Of a stretch of DNA of 64,000 nt, positions 40,444 through 47,992 are shown one piece after another (within the stretch, counting starts at the first letter, position 1; the number at the start of each line of letters is the position of its first letter). Origin of the DNA: Methyloversatilis sp. (GTDB taxonomy: Bacteria > Pseudomonadota > Gammaproteobacteria > Burkholderiales > Rhodocyclaceae). Under the pieces are notes generated by a model. It was not told the origin of the DNA. It saw nothing but the letters and a program-made list of their open reading frames with translations, and did no database searches. Both the position numbers and the translations under genes were made by a program. The stretch is from contig JAGNYW010000003.1 in the NCBI GenBank assembly GCA_017984755.1, positions 62,001 through 126,000 on the forward strand, in the 5' to 3' direction.

Positions 40444-40902
40444 ATGGACCTGATCCTGTGGCGCCATGCCGAGGCGCTCGAAACAGTGCCCGATGCCTCG
40501 CGCAAGCTGTCGGAACGCGGAGAGCGGCAGGCAAAGCAGATGGCGCAATGGCTGCTGTCCCGCCTGCCGAAGGATGCACGCATCCTCGTCAGCCCCGCCA
40601 GGCGCTGCCAGCAGACCGCGCAGGCATTGGGCCTCGACTTCGAAACCTCGCGCGCGCTCAATACCGACGCGTCGGTCGCCGACCTGATCGCCGCCACCGA
40701 ATGGCCTACGGTCAGCGGCACTGTGGTGGTAGTCGGCCACCAACCCGCGCTCGGTCGCGTCGCCGCGCTGCTGCTGGCGGGGCAGGAAGCGGAATGGACG
40801 ATCAAGAAGGGGGCGATCTGGTGGTTCACCAACCGGGTGCGGGGCGGAGAGACGCAGACCGTGCTGCGCGCAAGCCTCGGCGCCGATCTGGTAGCCGCTT
40901 GA
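40444..40902 (+). CDS. SixA-like phosphohistidine phosphatase
   Basis: A 152-residue histidine-phosphatase-fold protein. MDLILWRHAEA carries the catalytic Arg7-His8, the second arginine is in LVSPARRCQQTAQ, and the second histidine is in VVVVGHQPALGRVAALLL. SixA-type enzymes dephosphorylate histidine phosphotransfer domains or PTS proteins. It follows the CYTH-CHAD gene by 84 bases on the same strand. Confidence 0.9.
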   Translation: MDLILWRHAEALETVPDASRKLSERGERQAKQMAQWLLSRLPKDARILVSPARRCQQTAQALGLDFETSRALNTDASVADLIAATEWPTVSGTVVVVGHQPALGRVAALLLAGQEAEWTIKKGAIWWFTNRVRGGETQTVLRASLGADLVAA

Positions 40903-40906
40903 TGGA

Positions 40907-42367
40907 TCAGGGCTCCGGAAAGATCACGCCCTGCACCCAGAAGCGCGGCTGAAAGTTGGCTATTCCTGTCTTCTGCAGACCTTCCAGCTCCCACGCCTCG
41001 AGCCGCGACAGTTCGGGCCACAATGAAGACCACAGGGCGAGCACCATGAGCAGAGGCAGAAAGCGCATAACCTGCCATGCGCGGGCTTGCCACAGCGGAA
41101 GGGGCGCGGTTACCGGAGGGTCTAGCGACATCAACCAGGCGCAGAGGACCACAAACATCAGCTGGCTGTGCGGAGCAATCAACAAGCCATCCAGTTGCGC
41201 TTCGATCAGCGCGCCGGTGAAGCACATCCAGAGCACAAGACGAGTCGAATCCATTTCGATCCGACCGCGCATGAACTGACGCCACATGAAACGCAGCGTG
41301 CCACCGATGACCAGCAGTGCGAACGGCACCCCCCACTCGTAAGCCAATTGCAGAATAACGTTGTGGGTGGTGCTCGCAGCGCCAGTACCCGTCGCCGAAA
41401 ACATCATTGGCCCCGCGCCGAACAACGGTCGCTCCACGATACCAGTCCATGCAACACCCCACAGCAGGTCACGGCGCGTCAGAATCATGCCGCTGCTCAA
41501 TCGATCGATCGAATTCAACGCTTCCAGACCCGTGGAAACAGTAGGCCAGTACACGAAAAACAGCTGATGCAACGCAAAACCTGCAGCAACAGCCAGTGCT
41601 CCTCTTCTTGCCAGATCACGCCCCGTTGGGCCGCCCAGCGCTACGAGCCCGAGCATGACAAAGGCAGCAAGCCACGCAGCACGGGTACCGGAAAAAAAAA
41701 CCATCGACCACCACGCCGCAGCAAAGATGAAAAGCAGCGCTGGAAGCAACTTTTCATGAATGAAACCAGCATGCCGGAAAATAGTTGGTCGCAACAACAA
41801 TAGCGGCCAAGACAACGTAACCCATGCGCCGAACAGACGGGGATTGACGAACCCATCGAAAAAGGTGAATGGGTTCGGAAGAATGTCGTTGGTCACCAAC
41901 AGCACCAGCCACTGCATCGATATCAGTGTGTACCAGACAATCGATAGCTGAGCTGCCAGTAGAAGCGCGTCGCTCAGGTTGAATTCGCGGATCAGCCCCC
42001 CGCCCCAAACGGCGACGATCACGAGCAGCGCCAGCATCAGGGATTCAATCATTACCGGTCGGCCATTTGTGCCGTGCACCAGAAGGACGACAAGCAGCAC
42101 GACACACAGGTACAGCAAAACCTTGAAAAGCCGGGATGAATTTCCGGCTGGAAGAAATGGCAAGAAGACGGCTGCCAGGGTGATGCCCGCGAGTTCCACC
42201 AGCCTCTGATAGTCGTACCCGGACTGCGGAAACTCCGGCTTGGACAGAAGGAGCATCTTGACTGCTGCGAAGACCCCGAGTGGCACAAGCAATGCAAGGC
42301 GGACGATCACACATCTGTTGTACCGTCTTGTGATGTCGCCCTTGATCATGTTTCGGCTTGTGTTCAT
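40907..42367 (-). CDS. O-antigen ligase/PglL-like membrane protein
   Basis: A 486-residue integral membrane protein with about eleven membrane segments. The Wzy_C-type signature region is SGTRAAWLAAFVMLGLVAL followed by a periplasmic loop ending in TTHNVILQLAYEWGVPFALL; this H-N...YEWG motif is shared by O-antigen ligases and pilin oligosaccharyltransferases. It lies directly downstream of the pilin gene, so transfer of a glycan to pilin is the leading inference, as for TfpO/PilO in Pseudomonas. The start MNTSRNMIKG at 42367 is chosen because longer versions run through the pilin terminator. It has a lower GC share than its neighbours. Confidence 0.82.
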   Translation of the reverse strand: MNTSRNMIKGDITRRYNRCVIVRLALLVPLGVFAAVKMLLLSKPEFPQSGYDYQRLVELAGITLAAVFLPFLPAGNSSRLFKVLLYLCVVLLVVLLVHGTNGRPVMIESLMLALLVIVAVWGGGLIREFNLSDALLLAAQLSIVWYTLISMQWLVLLVTNDILPNPFTFFDGFVNPRLFGAWVTLSWPLLLLRPTIFRHAGFIHEKLLPALLFIFAAAWWSMVFFSGTRAAWLAAFVMLGLVALGGPTGRDLARRGALAVAAGFALHQLFFVYWPTVSTGLEALNSIDRLSSGMILTRRDLLWGVAWTGIVERPLFGAGPMMFSATGTGAASTTHNVILQLAYEWGVPFALLVIGGTLRFMWRQFMRGRIEMDSTRLVLWMCFTGALIEAQLDGLLIAPHSQLMFVVLCAWLMSLDPPVTAPLPLWQARAWQVMRFLPLLMVLALWSSLWPELSRLEAWELEGLQKTGIANFQPRFWVQGVIFPEP

Positions 42368-42385
42368 TGAGTTTCGAGTGAACGC

Positions 42386-42412
42386 AAAAAAGGGGCTCCT
42401 GGAGCCCCTTTT
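42386..42412 (-). terminator. Rho-independent terminator of the pilin gene
   Basis: On the minus strand GGGGCT-CCAGG-AGCCCC is followed by six T residues. It lies between the pilin stop and the downstream ligase gene and may let only part of the transcription continue. Confidence 0.85.
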
Positions 42413-42429
42413 CATCTACGACCGACGTA

Positions 42430-42894
42430 TTACGGGCTGGCCGGTGCTGCAGCGGCCGGGTAGGCCTTGATGATGGCCTGCTGAGCTGCCGTGTTGGTCA
42501 GCGTGTTGGCGCTCGACCAGGTGATGTTGGCCGCACCGGATGTAACGGCCGGCGTCAAGGTGAAGGTCAGACCATCCACACCCGTACCGATACCGGTCGC
42601 GAAGGTGACGACGATCACGCCATCGGTGGTCGTGGCGCTCGCTACTTCCTTGGTGGCGACAGTCGTCGGGATGTTGTTGCTGCCACCATCACACGTCGTC
42701 AGCACGCCACCAGCTTCTTGGGCGCAGATACCGACCGCGGTCTTGGCCGACGCAATCGACGTCAGCGCGGCGGCAACCTTCGCACGCACTGTGTAGTCCT
42801 GATATTGCGGAATTGCGATCGCGGCAAGAATGCCGATGATGGCGACCACGATCATCAATTCGATCAGCGTAAAGCCTTGTTGAACCTTTTTCAT
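42430..42894 (-). CDS. pilA: Type IV major pilin precursor
   Basis: A 154-residue type IVa prepilin. The leader MKKVQQG ends in the glycine cut by prepilin peptidase; the mature protein starts [20 protein letters not shown] with the conserved Glu5, and continues [17 protein letters not shown]. The only cysteines are Cys57 and Cys68, in the middle of the protein, not the C-terminal disulfide loop of Pseudomonas pilins. The globular part is rich in Thr, Val and Ala and ends [15 protein letters not shown] precedes the ATG and a sigma-54 promoter lies upstream. Confidence 0.95.
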   Translation of the reverse strand: MKKVQQGFTLIELMIVVAIIGILAAIAIPQYQDYTVRAKVAAALTSIASAKTAVGICAQEAGGVLTTCDGGSNNIPTTVATKEVASATTTDGVIVVTFATGIGTGVDGLTFTLTPAVTSGAANITWSSANTLTNTAAQQAIIKAYPAAAAPASP

Positions 42895-42950
42895 TGCACT
42901 CTCCTGGGGTTTGAACATGACGGGCGCTGTTGCGCTCAGGTTCTTATCGA

Positions 42951-42965
42951 GCAAGGCCGGTGCCA
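42951..42965 (-). promoter_or_regulatory. Sigma-54 (RpoN) promoter of pilA
   Basis: On the minus strand TGGCAC-CGGCC-TTGC is a perfect -24/-12 element. Its -12 end lies 57 bases before the pilA ATG, giving a leader of about 45 bases. Type IV pilin genes are commonly RpoN- and PilR-dependent; the activator gene is not in the window. Confidence 0.85.
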
Positions 42966-43089
42966 GCTTTAGCACTTTTTTACAAACCCTTGAAGATCAA
43001 TCGCTTGTGCATGCACGCGTGCTGACACAGTTCGAAACACATGCCTGCGTAATGACGCTCGCGGGCAGCATGTGACGAAAATCGTCAGT

Positions 43090-44721
43090 TCAGGGACGGA
43101 AACCGGGGATGCCCGAGAAGTCGACGTCGTCGATCTGCTCCGGGTCGAGGTAGGTTTCGGCGTATTTGAGGTACACCCGCTGCCGTACGAACACATCGAA
43201 CAGGTCGGGATCGATGTGGCCGTTGAGGCTGAACTTGCCGAGGATGGTAAGGGCTTCGGACAGGCGCATCGGTTGCTTGTAGGGGCGGTCCTTTGCGGTC
43301 AGCGCTTCGAAGATGTCGGCGATGCCCATCACCCGCGCCTGCACGCTCATCTGGTGGCGTGCCAGTCCGCGCGGGTAGCCCTTGCCGTCCATGCGCTCGT
43401 GATGGCCGCCGGCGTATTCAGGCACGTTCTTCAGGTGCCGCGGCCAGGGCAGGGCCTCGAGCATGCGGATGGTCGACACGATGTGATGATTGATGATTTC
43501 ACGCTCGCCCGCAGTCAGCGTACCGGCGCGTATGGTCAGGTTTTCGACTTCCTCCGCACTCAGGCATGCGCGCAGCACGCCGCGTGAGTCCGTCCAGTTC
43601 CATCGGCGGGCGATGGCGCGGACCCGTTCCATATCGGCATCGCTCATGCGCTCCGATCCGACGTTGGCGTGGTGCAGAAAGGCGCGGTCCGCATCGAGAT
43701 CCTGCAATGGGTCCGGATCATCGCCTTCGATCTTGCCCGACGCCGCCTGCGCTGACGTTTCGCCGGCAGCCAGTCTGCGCTGCAGCACCGTCATCTGGAT
43801 GTCACGACGGATCAGTTCGAAGCGGGTATCGATCAGTTCGATGCGATCGAAGATGGTCTGCAATTTGGTGGCCTTGTCGACCACATGCACGGGCGTGGTG
43901 ACCTTGCCGCAATCGTGCAGCAGACCCGCGATCTTCAGTTCGTAACGATCGGCATCGCTCATCGTGAAGGCAGCGAGCGGGCCGTGCTGCGTATCGTTCA
44001 CTGCCTCGGCCAGCATCATCGTCAGCGTCGGCACGCGCTGACAATGTCCCCCGGTATAGGGTGACTTTTCGTCGATCGCGTTGTTGATCAGCGTGATGAA
44101 GGACTCGAACAGCGCCTCGAGCTGGTTCAGCAACTGACGGTTGGTCAGTGCGATCGCGGCCTGCGATGCCAGCGACTCGGCCAGCTGGCGATCGGAGTCG
44201 GAAAACACACCCACTTCACGGGTAACCGGGTGCACCGCGTTGATCAGCTGCAGCACGCCGATGACGGCACCTTCGTGATTCATCATCGGCACGGTGAGGA
44301 AACTGGTCGAACGGTAGCCGGTGCGTGCGTCGAAACTGCGCGTACCGGAAAAATCGAAGCCTTCGGTACGGTAGGCGTCCGCAATGTTGACGGTCTGCCG
44401 TTTCAGCGCACTGTAGGCGGCGACCATCGACACATTGGGCGTGCCGTCGGCAAGGTGCAACGGCAGGGGCGGGAAGACGATGGGCTGTCCTGTGGTACCG
44501 CCCATCGCGATGCCCAGGGAATCGGTACGCAGTATTTCGAAGCGCAGATGTTCCTGCGCTTCGTCCATGCAGTACAGCGTTCCGCCATCGGCATGCGTGA
44601 TGGCTTTGGCCGCCAGCAGGATCTTTTCGAGCAGCGCATCGGTATTGCGCTCGTTCGACAGCGCGCTGCCTATCTCATTGAGCTGTTCCAGGCGCCGCAG
44701 CAGGTCTTCGATCTGTTCCAT
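43090..44721 (-). CDS. GAF-HD-GYP phosphodiesterase
   Basis: A 543-residue cytoplasmic protein. An N-terminal GAF domain (about residues 5-200; ITHADGGTLYCMD, GYRSTSFLTVPMMNHEGAVI) is followed by an HD-GYP domain with metal ligands in TGGHCQRV, LLHDCGKV, IINHH and GGHHERMDGKGYP. Between HDCGKV and the INHH helix there is an insertion of roughly 110 residues. HD-GYP proteins hydrolyse c-di-GMP (or cGAMP) to GMP. It is the last gene of the seven-gene signalling cluster and lies 36 bases after the GAF-ATPase gene. Confidence 0.92.
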   Translation of the reverse strand: MEQIEDLLRRLEQLNEIGSALSNERNTDALLEKILLAAKAITHADGGTLYCMDEAQEHLRFEILRTDSLGIAMGGTTGQPIVFPPLPLHLADGTPNVSMVAAYSALKRQTVNIADAYRTEGFDFSGTRSFDARTGYRSTSFLTVPMMNHEGAVIGVLQLINAVHPVTREVGVFSDSDRQLAESLASQAAIALTNRQLLNQLEALFESFITLINNAIDEKSPYTGGHCQRVPTLTMMLAEAVNDTQHGPLAAFTMSDADRYELKIAGLLHDCGKVTTPVHVVDKATKLQTIFDRIELIDTRFELIRRDIQMTVLQRRLAAGETSAQAASGKIEGDDPDPLQDLDADRAFLHHANVGSERMSDADMERVRAIARRWNWTDSRGVLRACLSAEEVENLTIRAGTLTAGEREIINHHIVSTIRMLEALPWPRHLKNVPEYAGGHHERMDGKGYPRGLARHQMSVQARVMGIADIFEALTAKDRPYKQPMRLSEALTILGKFSLNGHIDPDLFDVFVRQRVYLKYAETYLDPEQIDDVDFSGIPGFRP

Positions 44722-44757
44722 CGCGCGTCGTCCGGACCGGTTGCCAACTGTCGGGAA

Positions 44758-47133
44758 TTACTTGATGCAGACGGCACGGACCTGTTTCATGTCTGTCATG
44801 CCGGCCAGCACCTTCTCCATGCCGTCCATCTTCAGCGTGCGCATGCCTTCTTCCAGCGCAGTGGCCAGCATGGTGGCCACACGCGCACGCTCCTGAATGT
44901 TCTTCTTGATGGCGTCGGTGCCTATCATCAGTTCGTGCAGGCCGAGCCGGCCGCGATAACCGGTTTCGCCGCATTCGGCGCAACCCTTGGCCCGGTAGAG
45001 GGTGAAGCGGCCCTTGTCGTCGGCGTAGGCTTTCTGCCACTCCCTGGAAATGCGGTCCATGGCGGCTTCCGCATCGATCGCAAAATCCGGCGTGTTGCGC
45101 ATTTCATCGCAATATTCTTCGAGGAAACGCCGTGTTTCCTCGGGACTCGGGTGCCAGGCCTCCTTGCAGACACCGCACAGGCGCTTGGCCAGTCGCTGGG
45201 CAAGCACGCCAAGCAGCGCATCGGCAAAGTTGAACGGGTCCATGCCCATGTCGAGCAGACGGACGATGGATTCGGGCGCGCTGTTGGTGTGCAGCGTCGA
45301 GAAAACCAGATGGCCGGTCAGCGACGCTTCGATGCCGATGGCGACCGTTTCCTTGTCGCGCATTTCCCCGACCATGATGACATCCGGGTCGGCCCGCAGG
45401 AAGGCACGCATGATGGCCGGAAAATCCAGCCCGGCCTTCTTGTTGATCTGTACCTGCCGCAGACCCTTCTGCGTGATTTCGACCGGATCTTCGGCCGTCC
45501 AGATCTTGGTTTCCGGCGTATTGATGTAGCCGAGGATTGAATGCAGTGTGGTGGTCTTGCCTGAGCCGGTCGGACCGCACACGAAGAACAGGCCGTAGGG
45601 TTTGGTGACGGCGTCCTTGAGCTTGCCGAGATTGGCAGGCAGCACCCCCAGCTTGTCGATCGGGATCGGCTCGCCGGCCGCGAGGATGCGCATCACCACG
45701 TCTTCGACGCCGCCGGCGGACGGGATGGTCGCCACCCGCAACTCGATGTCCAGCGGACCGAACTTGCGGAACTTGATCTTGCCGTCCTGCGGCTTGCGAC
45801 GCTCGGAAATATCGAGGTCGCACATGATCTTCAGGCGTGCAACCAGGGCGCTGCGATAGCTGGCCGGCACCTCGATGTACGGGTGCAGGGTACCGTCCTT
45901 GCGGAAACGTACGTGCGTCTTGTCCTTGCCCGGACGCGGCTCGATGTGGATGTCCGACGCACCCTGCTGGTAGGCATCGATGATGATCTTGTTGACCAAC
46001 CGCACCAGTTCGTTGTCCGCCGCCGCACCGACATCGTCGGAACCGGCGTCGAGCGCCTCGTCTTCTTCGCCCAGCATGTCCGACAGCAGATCGCCGACGT
46101 TGGTCTGGTCCATTGTCGAGCCGTAGAACTGATCGAGCGTCTGCAGGAACTCCTTGGTCGTCGTAACGTGGAAAAGCAGCTTGGACTTGGGGAAGATGTT
46201 GTTCACGACACGCGAGCTCTTCACCTTTTCAGGGTCGAGCGCGACGATGGTGATGCCTGCCTGCCCCTCTTCCACCGGCACCCACTGCTGCTCTTCGAGA
46301 TATTCGCGTTTCAGGTTCTTGATCAGGTCGAAGGGCTTGATGCGCTCAGGCCGGAACGCTTCGTAAGCCACGCCGAAAAACTTGGCAAGCGACGCGCCGA
46401 TGGCCGGCAGCTTGACCTGGAAGTCACGCGCCAGAACATCCTCGACATCCACACCCTTGCGGCGAGCCGCGCGCGACGCGAGATCGAACTCCTGCGCCGA
46501 CATGACTCCATCGACCACCAGATAATCGTATTTCGATTTCACGACGTGCTGCGTGCGGCTGCGCTGCTGGAACGCCACCGCCAATGTGTGTGCCATGCTG
46601 AGCAGGCCCTCTTCCGCAAGGGCTGAAAAGGGCAGGCCGGACTTGTTGTTGATCAGCTGGACGACGCCGAGCAGATCCTTCTTTTCAGGGTCCAGGATGG
46701 GCGCAACCAGCATCTGCTTGGTGCGGTAACCTGTTTTCTTGTCGACGCCGTCCAGAAAACGCAGGCTGGACGAATGGGAGCGCAGCTCTTCCTCGTCGTA
46801 AACATCGCGAAGGTTCAACAGGCGCCGACTCATGCCGACGAAGCCCGCGATCGACTGTTCGGTCAGCGGGAGACGCAGATCCTTGAACGAATTCAGGCCG
46901 GTCTTGACCTTGGAAACGATGGTGGACTTGTCGTCACCCATCACATAGATCGTCAGGCGGTCTGCATTGAACAATGCAGATATCTCCTGCGACAGTTCAA
47001 GCATGATTTCATCGATGTTCGTCGTGGCGTGTATCTTCGTCGTCACGCCCTGCAGGTTCTTGAAGAACGCGAGCCGACTGGATACATCACTCATTGCGCC
47101 CAGATCACTGGCCGGCGGCAGGACTGCACTCAT
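44758..47133 (-). CDS. GAF-domain PilB/GspE-type secretion ATPase
   Basis: A 791-residue ATPase of the type II secretion/type IV pilus motor family with an unusual N-terminal GAF domain (about residues 15-190; LFNADRLTIYVMGD, KQMLVAPILDPEKKDLLGVV). A T2SSE_N-like region follows (about 200-330), then the motor core with Walker A GPTGSGKTTTLHS, Asp box TAEDPVE, Walker B LRADPDVIMVGEMRD, His box LVFSTLHTNSAPE, and four zinc-ligand cysteines (CGVC...CAEC). MSAVLPPASD at 47133 was chosen; an in-frame ATG lies 24 bases upstream. It powers either pilus assembly or protein export; the other machine parts are not in this window. Confidence 0.92.
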   Translation of the reverse strand: MSAVLPPASDLGAMSDVSSRLAFFKNLQGVTTKIHATTNIDEIMLELSQEISALFNADRLTIYVMGDDKSTIVSKVKTGLNSFKDLRLPLTEQSIAGFVGMSRRLLNLRDVYDEEELRSHSSSLRFLDGVDKKTGYRTKQMLVAPILDPEKKDLLGVVQLINNKSGLPFSALAEEGLLSMAHTLAVAFQQRSRTQHVVKSKYDYLVVDGVMSAQEFDLASRAARRKGVDVEDVLARDFQVKLPAIGASLAKFFGVAYEAFRPERIKPFDLIKNLKREYLEEQQWVPVEEGQAGITIVALDPEKVKSSRVVNNIFPKSKLLFHVTTTKEFLQTLDQFYGSTMDQTNVGDLLSDMLGEEDEALDAGSDDVGAAADNELVRLVNKIIIDAYQQGASDIHIEPRPGKDKTHVRFRKDGTLHPYIEVPASYRSALVARLKIMCDLDISERRKPQDGKIKFRKFGPLDIELRVATIPSAGGVEDVVMRILAAGEPIPIDKLGVLPANLGKLKDAVTKPYGLFFVCGPTGSGKTTTLHSILGYINTPETKIWTAEDPVEITQKGLRQVQINKKAGLDFPAIMRAFLRADPDVIMVGEMRDKETVAIGIEASLTGHLVFSTLHTNSAPESIVRLLDMGMDPFNFADALLGVLAQRLAKRLCGVCKEAWHPSPEETRRFLEEYCDEMRNTPDFAIDAEAAMDRISREWQKAYADDKGRFTLYRAKGCAECGETGYRGRLGLHELMIGTDAIKKNIQERARVATMLATALEEGMRTLKMDGMEKVLAGMTDMKQVRAVCIK

Positions 47134-47202
47134 CTGATCACCCCGTTTCCGCTGCATGACGTGCCGCGCTCCGCGTGAGCCGAAGCATGCGCCGGATGCA
47201 GA

Positions 47203-47970
47203 TCAGAAATCGAAAACATGATTGTTTCGCAACATGTGCGGTCTGCGATCGCCGAGTGTGTCGGCGATCTCGCGCATGGTCATTTCCATCTGGCTGGGTT
47301 TCAGATGGGTGACATAGATATCGGCTGGCCGCCCGAGCTTCTGTAGCTCGCTGGCCAGCATGTCCGGGCAGAGGTGGCGGGACATCACGGCCAGCTGGCG
47401 GTCGCGGTCCGGAAAGGCGGTTTCGATGATCAGATAGCGCAGATCGGGCAGGTCATTCACGGCCGCCCAGAATTCATCGCATACCGTCGTGTCGCCGGAA
47501 AAGGCCAGCGTGCCACCGCTCGAACGCAGTGCATAACCCACCGCCGGGACAGTGTGCTGCGCCGGAAGCACGCGCACGGAACGCCCGCGCATATCCACTT
47601 CGTCGCCTACGCGAATTTCACGAAAGCGCAGGAAAGGTTTCTCGGCTGACGGAATTTCCGTGAAATCCGGCCAGATCGACCAGTTGAAGATGTGACGGCG
47701 CAGCACTTCGAGCGTCGGACCTGTTGTCCATACCGTCAGCGGCTGCTCGCGCAGTTCTCCAACGGTATCCACCATCAGGGGCAGGCAGGCGATGTGGTCC
47801 AGATGGCTGTGGGTGATGAATACATGATCGATGCGCGTCAACTCGGCAATCGACAGATCGCCGACACCAGTACCGGCATCGATCAGGATGTCGTCGTCGA
47901 CGAGCAGCGAAGTGGTACGCAGGTTTGCGCCACCGATGCCGCCACTGCAGCCGAGTACCCTTATCCTCAT
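47203..47970 (-). CDS. Metallo-beta-lactamase-fold hydrolase, class II cAMP phosphodiesterase-like
   Basis: A 255-residue metallo-hydrolase. MRIRVLGCSGGIGG opens the fold; metal ligands are in THSHLDHI, AQHTVPAVGYAL, FSGDTTV and the late VTHLKP. Length, N-terminus and the SHLDH form are as in class II 3',5'-cyclic nucleotide phosphodiesterases and RNase Z relatives. It lies 22 bases after the adenylate cyclase gene on the same strand, which favours a role in removing cAMP. GAGGAG precedes the ATG. Confidence 0.85.
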   Translation of the reverse strand: MRIRVLGCSGGIGGANLRTTSLLVDDDILIDAGTGVGDLSIAELTRIDHVFITHSHLDHIACLPLMVDTVGELREQPLTVWTTGPTLEVLRRHIFNWSIWPDFTEIPSAEKPFLRFREIRVGDEVDMRGRSVRVLPAQHTVPAVGYALRSSGGTLAFSGDTTVCDEFWAAVNDLPDLRYLIIETAFPDRDRQLAVMSRHLCPDMLASELQKLGRPADIYVTHLKPSQMEMTMREIADTLGDRRPHMLRNNHVFDF

Positions 47971-47992
47971 CTGCTCCTCATGTGCAAGAACA

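Noticed and set aside
41691-41700. Run of A residues in the ligase gene considered as a frameshift or phase-variation tract
   Set aside because: The reading frame is intact through it (MVFFSGTRAAW) and a similar run at about 49447 in the cyclase gene is also in frame. A single tract of this length is weak evidence for phase variation.
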